A stretch of 64,000 nt of DNA from Actinacidiphila acididurans (GTDB taxonomy: Bacteria; Actinomycetota; Actinomycetes; Streptomycetales; Streptomycetaceae): positions 1-64,000 of the forward strand of contig NZ_JADKYB010000007.1 of the NCBI RefSeq assembly GCF_016918855.1. Direction: 5' to 3'. Both the position numbers and the translations under genes were made by a program. A model generated the notes under the pieces. It had not been told where the DNA came from. It ran no database searches and worked only from the letters and a program-made list of their open reading frames with translations. Below are positions 61,527 to 64,000 of the stretch, in pieces. Positions within the stretch are counted from its first letter, which is position 1. Each line of letters begins with the position of its first letter.

Positions 61527-62324
61527 TCAGCCGATGCGGTGCCAGGTCCAGGTCGTGGTGATCTCCAGCGGGTCGATCGGGGTGACCAGGCGCGGCAGGG
61601 TGTTGAGGCCGTTCGGCGGCCCGGACTGCGGCTCCACGCACACCGCTTCCGGCTGCTCGGTGTAGACCACCATCCACTCGGTCGGGCTCTCCACCCGCAC
61701 CCGCATCTCGCCCGGCCAGGTCAGTTCGACGTCCACGCCGTCCGGCATGCCGAAGCAGTCGTCCCAGGGGCCGGGCAGCGGGTCGATGCGCTTGCCGGTG
61801 GGCAGGTGGTTGTCGCCGCGTTGCTCCTGCCAGGCGGCGTGGAAGGCGAGTTCGACGTCCTGCCCGCCCTGGCCGAGGTTGCGCAGCCACCAGGGGTGCC
61901 AGCCGGCCTGCGCCGGGAAGGAGTCGACAGCGGCCTCAACGCTCAGCGTCAGCTTCACGGAGTGCGGCGCGAGTTCCACCTTATGAGTGACGCGGCCGGG
62001 GTACGGCCAGGGGTCCGCGAGGTCGTAGTAGTACGCCGCGTCGGTGTCGGTGGCCGGGGCGGCCTCCTGCCACACCGCGTGCCGGCCGGTGCCGTGGATG
62101 GCGTGCGGCGGGGCGTCGATGGGCAGTTGGTGCGTGACGCCGCCGTTGCGGAACACGCCGTTCTCCGTACGGCCGCACCAGGGCACCATGACGAAGGCGC
62201 CGAATTTGTCGCCCTGGCGCAGGAGTTCGGTCCCGCCGACCTTCAGCGAGGCGACCCGGCAACCCTGGTCCGGTCGCAGGATCAGTTCGGCGTCGCCCGC
62301 CGTCAGCTTCTTCTCGATGGCCAC
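61527..62324 (-). CDS. Aldose 1-epimerase family protein
   Basis: The 265-residue galactose mutarotase-like protein has the beta-sandwich fold with LRPDQGCRVASLKVGG and VPWCGRTENGVFRNGG near the N-terminus and HPWWLRNLG in the middle. The catalytic His/Glu pattern of epimerases is partly recognisable. The likely role is interconversion of sugar anomers, though glucose-6-phosphate epimerase-like enzymes cannot be excluded. It starts 19 bp after the CoxG-like gene and is probably co-transcribed with it and pyrE. Confidence 0.85.
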   Translation of the reverse strand: MAIEKKLTAGDAELILRPDQGCRVASLKVGGTELLRQGDKFGAFVMVPWCGRTENGVFRNGGVTHQLPIDAPPHAIHGTGRHAVWQEAAPATDTDAAYYYDLADPWPYPGRVTHKVELAPHSVKLTLSVEAAVDSFPAQAGWHPWWLRNLGQGGQDVELAFHAAWQEQRGDNHLPTGKRIDPLPGPWDDCFGMPDGVDVELTWPGEMRVRVESPTEWMVVYTEQPEAVCVEPQSGPPNGLNTLPRLVTPIDPLEITTTWTWHRIG

Positions 62325-62343
62325 GGAACGAGCGTAGCGGCCC

Positions 62344-63441
62344 TCACCTGCGACGCCGCAGCACCCGGCCGACGACGACAGCGGATGCCAGCAATGCGGC
62401 GGCTGCCGGTGCGGCCCAGCGCAGCGTCGCCGCGCCGGCGCCGGGCTCCGGGGCCGGCACCGGGGCGTACCGGCCGCGCGGCGGCGCGTGGTCCACTTCC
62501 TCGGCGCTGCGGCCGATCATCGTGCGCCGGGCGTGGGCCGCCTCCGCCGGCGGAACGAGGTCGTCGAGCGCCGCCGCGCTCTCCGGCACCTCCACCTCGA
62601 CCTCCACCAGCTCGAACTCCTCGAGTTCCTCACCGGAGGGCTCGCCGAGGTCGTCCACGACGTCGGACTCCTCGTCGCCCTCTGCGGGCTCGCCTTCGGC
62701 CGCCTCGCGCTCGGCGGCATCGCGCTCCGCCGCCGTTTCGCCCTGCGCCGCCTCGCGCGCGCCGGGTTCCTCGTCCCCGCCGTCCCCGGATTCCGGCGTG
62801 GCTCCTGCACGGTCCGTGGCTTCGTGGTCAGCGGCCTCTTGGTCAGGGGCCTGCCGGTCCGGGCCCTTCTCGTCCGGGCCCTTCTTCTCGTCCGGAGCCT
62901 TCTCACCCCTGCCCTTTTCCTCCGGCCGCTCCTTGGGCCAGGACTCCTGTGCGGGGACCGCGCCCGGGCCGCCCGTCTGGGCGCGAGCTTCTTCCGCGGC
63001 CGACTCCTGCACCGGGTACGCCGCGAGGTCGGCGCAGAAACGGTCCAGCAGGCGGCGGACCGCGGCACCCACGACCGCGTCCTCGTACGACGCGAGCCGC
63101 CCGGTGACGTCGGCGCGGCCACGCCAGTGCAGCGTGGTGCCGGGCTGGGGCTCCTCGGTGGCGGTGACCTCGAGCTCGGCGGTCACCATGGCGGCGCCGG
63201 AGCCGCGTACCTCGGTGCCCTCGGCCTGTACGGCGAAGACCGGGCCCGTACCCGTGACGGTCACCGTGGCGCGGTAGGTGATCGTCGAGCCGCCCACTCG
63301 CAGCCGGAGCCGTCCGCGGGGTTCGGTGCCCGCGTCCTCGTCCTGCTGCCAGCCGGGCAGGCTCGCGGTCACCGCGCCCGGGGTGCGCAGGGCGGCCATG
63401 ACGCGATCGGCCGGGGCCGGGACGAATGAGTCGTGCTCCAT
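62344..63441 (-). CDS. CoxG-like SRPBCC protein with acidic linker and membrane anchor
   Basis: The 365-residue protein has an SRPBCC/CoxG domain at the N-terminus (about 1-150, starting MEHDSFVPAPADRVMAAL with GAVTASLPGW). A long Glu/Ala/Pro/Asp-rich linker follows (about 150-330), then one C-terminal membrane segment (APAAAALLASAVVVGRVL) and a basic RRRR end. It would be tail-anchored with the lipid-binding domain in the cytoplasm. CoxG proteins recruit CO dehydrogenase to the membrane, but none is seen here. The ATG at 63441 was chosen; upstream frame is continuous but unconvincing. Confidence 0.84.
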   Translation of the reverse strand: MEHDSFVPAPADRVMAALRTPGAVTASLPGWQQDEDAGTEPRGRLRLRVGGSTITYRATVTVTGTGPVFAVQAEGTEVRGSGAAMVTAELEVTATEEPQPGTTLHWRGRADVTGRLASYEDAVVGAAVRRLLDRFCADLAAYPVQESAAEEARAQTGGPGAVPAQESWPKERPEEKGRGEKAPDEKKGPDEKGPDRQAPDQEAADHEATDRAGATPESGDGGDEEPGAREAAQGETAAERDAAEREAAEGEPAEGDEESDVVDDLGEPSGEELEEFELVEVEVEVPESAAALDDLVPPAEAAHARRTMIGRSAEEVDHAPPRGRYAPVPAPEPGAGAATLRWAAPAAAALLASAVVVGRVLRRRR

Positions 63442-63580
63442 GCGGCGGAGCCTACCCATGGTCGGCGCCTGCTTGACGTGTCCGGGCTGGTCGTTTTTCT
63501 CCGATCCGGGTCCGCCGGTGGCCTTCCGGCCGTCCCGTCCGCCGCTTGTTTCCCTCCTTCCTCCTGTCGGGCCGGTCCCG

Positions 63581-64000
63581 TCACGACCAGGGCAGCCGGG
63601 CGCGGTGCGACCAGTACGTCTCGGGGAGCTCGGCGAGCCCGGCGACCAAGCGGGTGACGTCATCGGCAGCGAGGGTGACGGCGCCGGCCCGGAGGTTCGC
63701 GGCGAGCTGGGATGTGGTGGCCGCGCCGGACAGCACGAGGTGCGACCAGGGCTGGTGGAGGACAGCGGCCAAGGCGAGGGCGTCGTAGGAGACGCCGGTG
63801 CTTTCGGCGATCGGGGCGAGGTGGGCCTCGACGGCGGGGTCGGGGCGGGCGAGCCGGCCGTTGGCCATGGCCTCCTTGACGATGACAGTGCGGCCGGATG
63901 CGTGCGCCTCGGCCAGGGCCGGCCCGGCGGACGGTTCGAGCAGGTTCCAGGTGGCCTGGACACTGCGGAACAGCGGCTCGCCGTCGACCGTGATGTCCAG
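63581..64000 (-). CDS. Aldo/keto reductase, C-terminal part (5' end outside window)
   Basis: The reading frame is open from the window edge at 64000 to a stop at 63581 and gives about 139 residues. They include VQATWNLLEPSAGPALAEAHA, VIVKEAMANGRL and WSHLVLSGAATTSQLAANL, the C-terminal strands and NADPH-binding region of the aldo/keto reductase barrel. The internal ATG at 63868 has an AAGGAGG-like site but is not the start, because the protein similarity continues upstream. The N-terminal catalytic half lies outside. Confidence 0.85.
   Translation of the reverse strand: MDITVDGEPLFRSVQATWNLLEPSAGPALAEAHASGRTVIVKEAMANGRLARPDPAVEAHLAPIAESTGVSYDALALAAVLHQPWSHLVLSGAATTSQLAANLRAGAVTLAADDVTRLVAGLAELPETYWSHRARLPWS

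Overview
The window is very G+C-rich chromosomal DNA with strong third-position GC bias and many GTG and TTG starts. It carries bldG, a Flp/Tad operon beside a DUF1998 helicase, a dTMP kinase fused to a membrane domain, and the kynurenine pathway. This fits a Streptomyces or close Streptomycetaceae relative. From memory, the order topA - helicase - tad genes - ssd - HAD phosphatase - acs - holin-like protein - epoxide hydrolase - marP - NUDIX - nth - crp is shared with S. coelicolor (about SCO3542-SCO3571) and M. tuberculosis (about Rv3646c-Rv3676). A ParB parS site near 60.8 kb suggests the origin-proximal core.

Layout. At 0-0.7 kb lie the 5' end of a leftward 16S rRNA gene, its leader and several promoters. 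The 0.7-16 kb part is accessory: a MarR/MFS divergent pair, a PAS-PP2C-HATPase phosphatase, a type II NADH dehydrogenase, a TetR regulator, a sigma factor fused to a membrane segment and an NPCBM lectin domain, a DsbA/FrnE oxidoreductase with an AfsR-like regulator, and a MarR/quinone oxidoreductase pair. At 16-30.8 kb come tmk, topA, a recombinase-like protein without a catalytic domain, a DUF2752 protein, a methyltransferase, a lipoprotein, the proton-pumping pyrophosphatase and the bldG pair. At 31-39.4 kb a MrfA/Hrq1-type helicase converges on a Tad operon whose genes overlap by 4 bp. At 39.5-49.8 kb are a HAD phosphatase, a degenerate Fic-like protein, a CooC-like ATPase, a SulP-carbonic anhydrase fusion, acetyl-CoA synthetase, a holin-like protein, an epoxide hydrolase and a 59-residue ORF. 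At 49.9-54 kb are MarP protease, NUDIX, nth and crp. At 54-57.5 kb is a tryptophan-to-anthranilate operon (kynA-kynU-formamidase). At 57.7-64 kb are DUF3152 and DUF3151 proteins, fbaA, parS, pyrE, an aldose epimerase, a CoxG-like protein and a truncated aldo/keto reductase.

How the genes work together. Several groups look like real units. The Tad genes make a secretion pilus. bldG and its partner form a developmental partner-switch. The kyn genes degrade tryptophan. MarR regulators sit beside the exporter and the oxidoreductase they probably control. The most unusual items are the sigma factor with a membrane anchor and lectin domain (7.5-9.6 kb), the recombinase remnant beside topA, the loss of a stop codon at the end of the Tad operon, and the dTMP kinase with coiled-coil and repeated DETAVLPP motifs. 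I saw no CRISPR array, tRNA gene, insertion sequence or prophage. Start sites and family names rest on reading the sequence and on memory, not on database searches.
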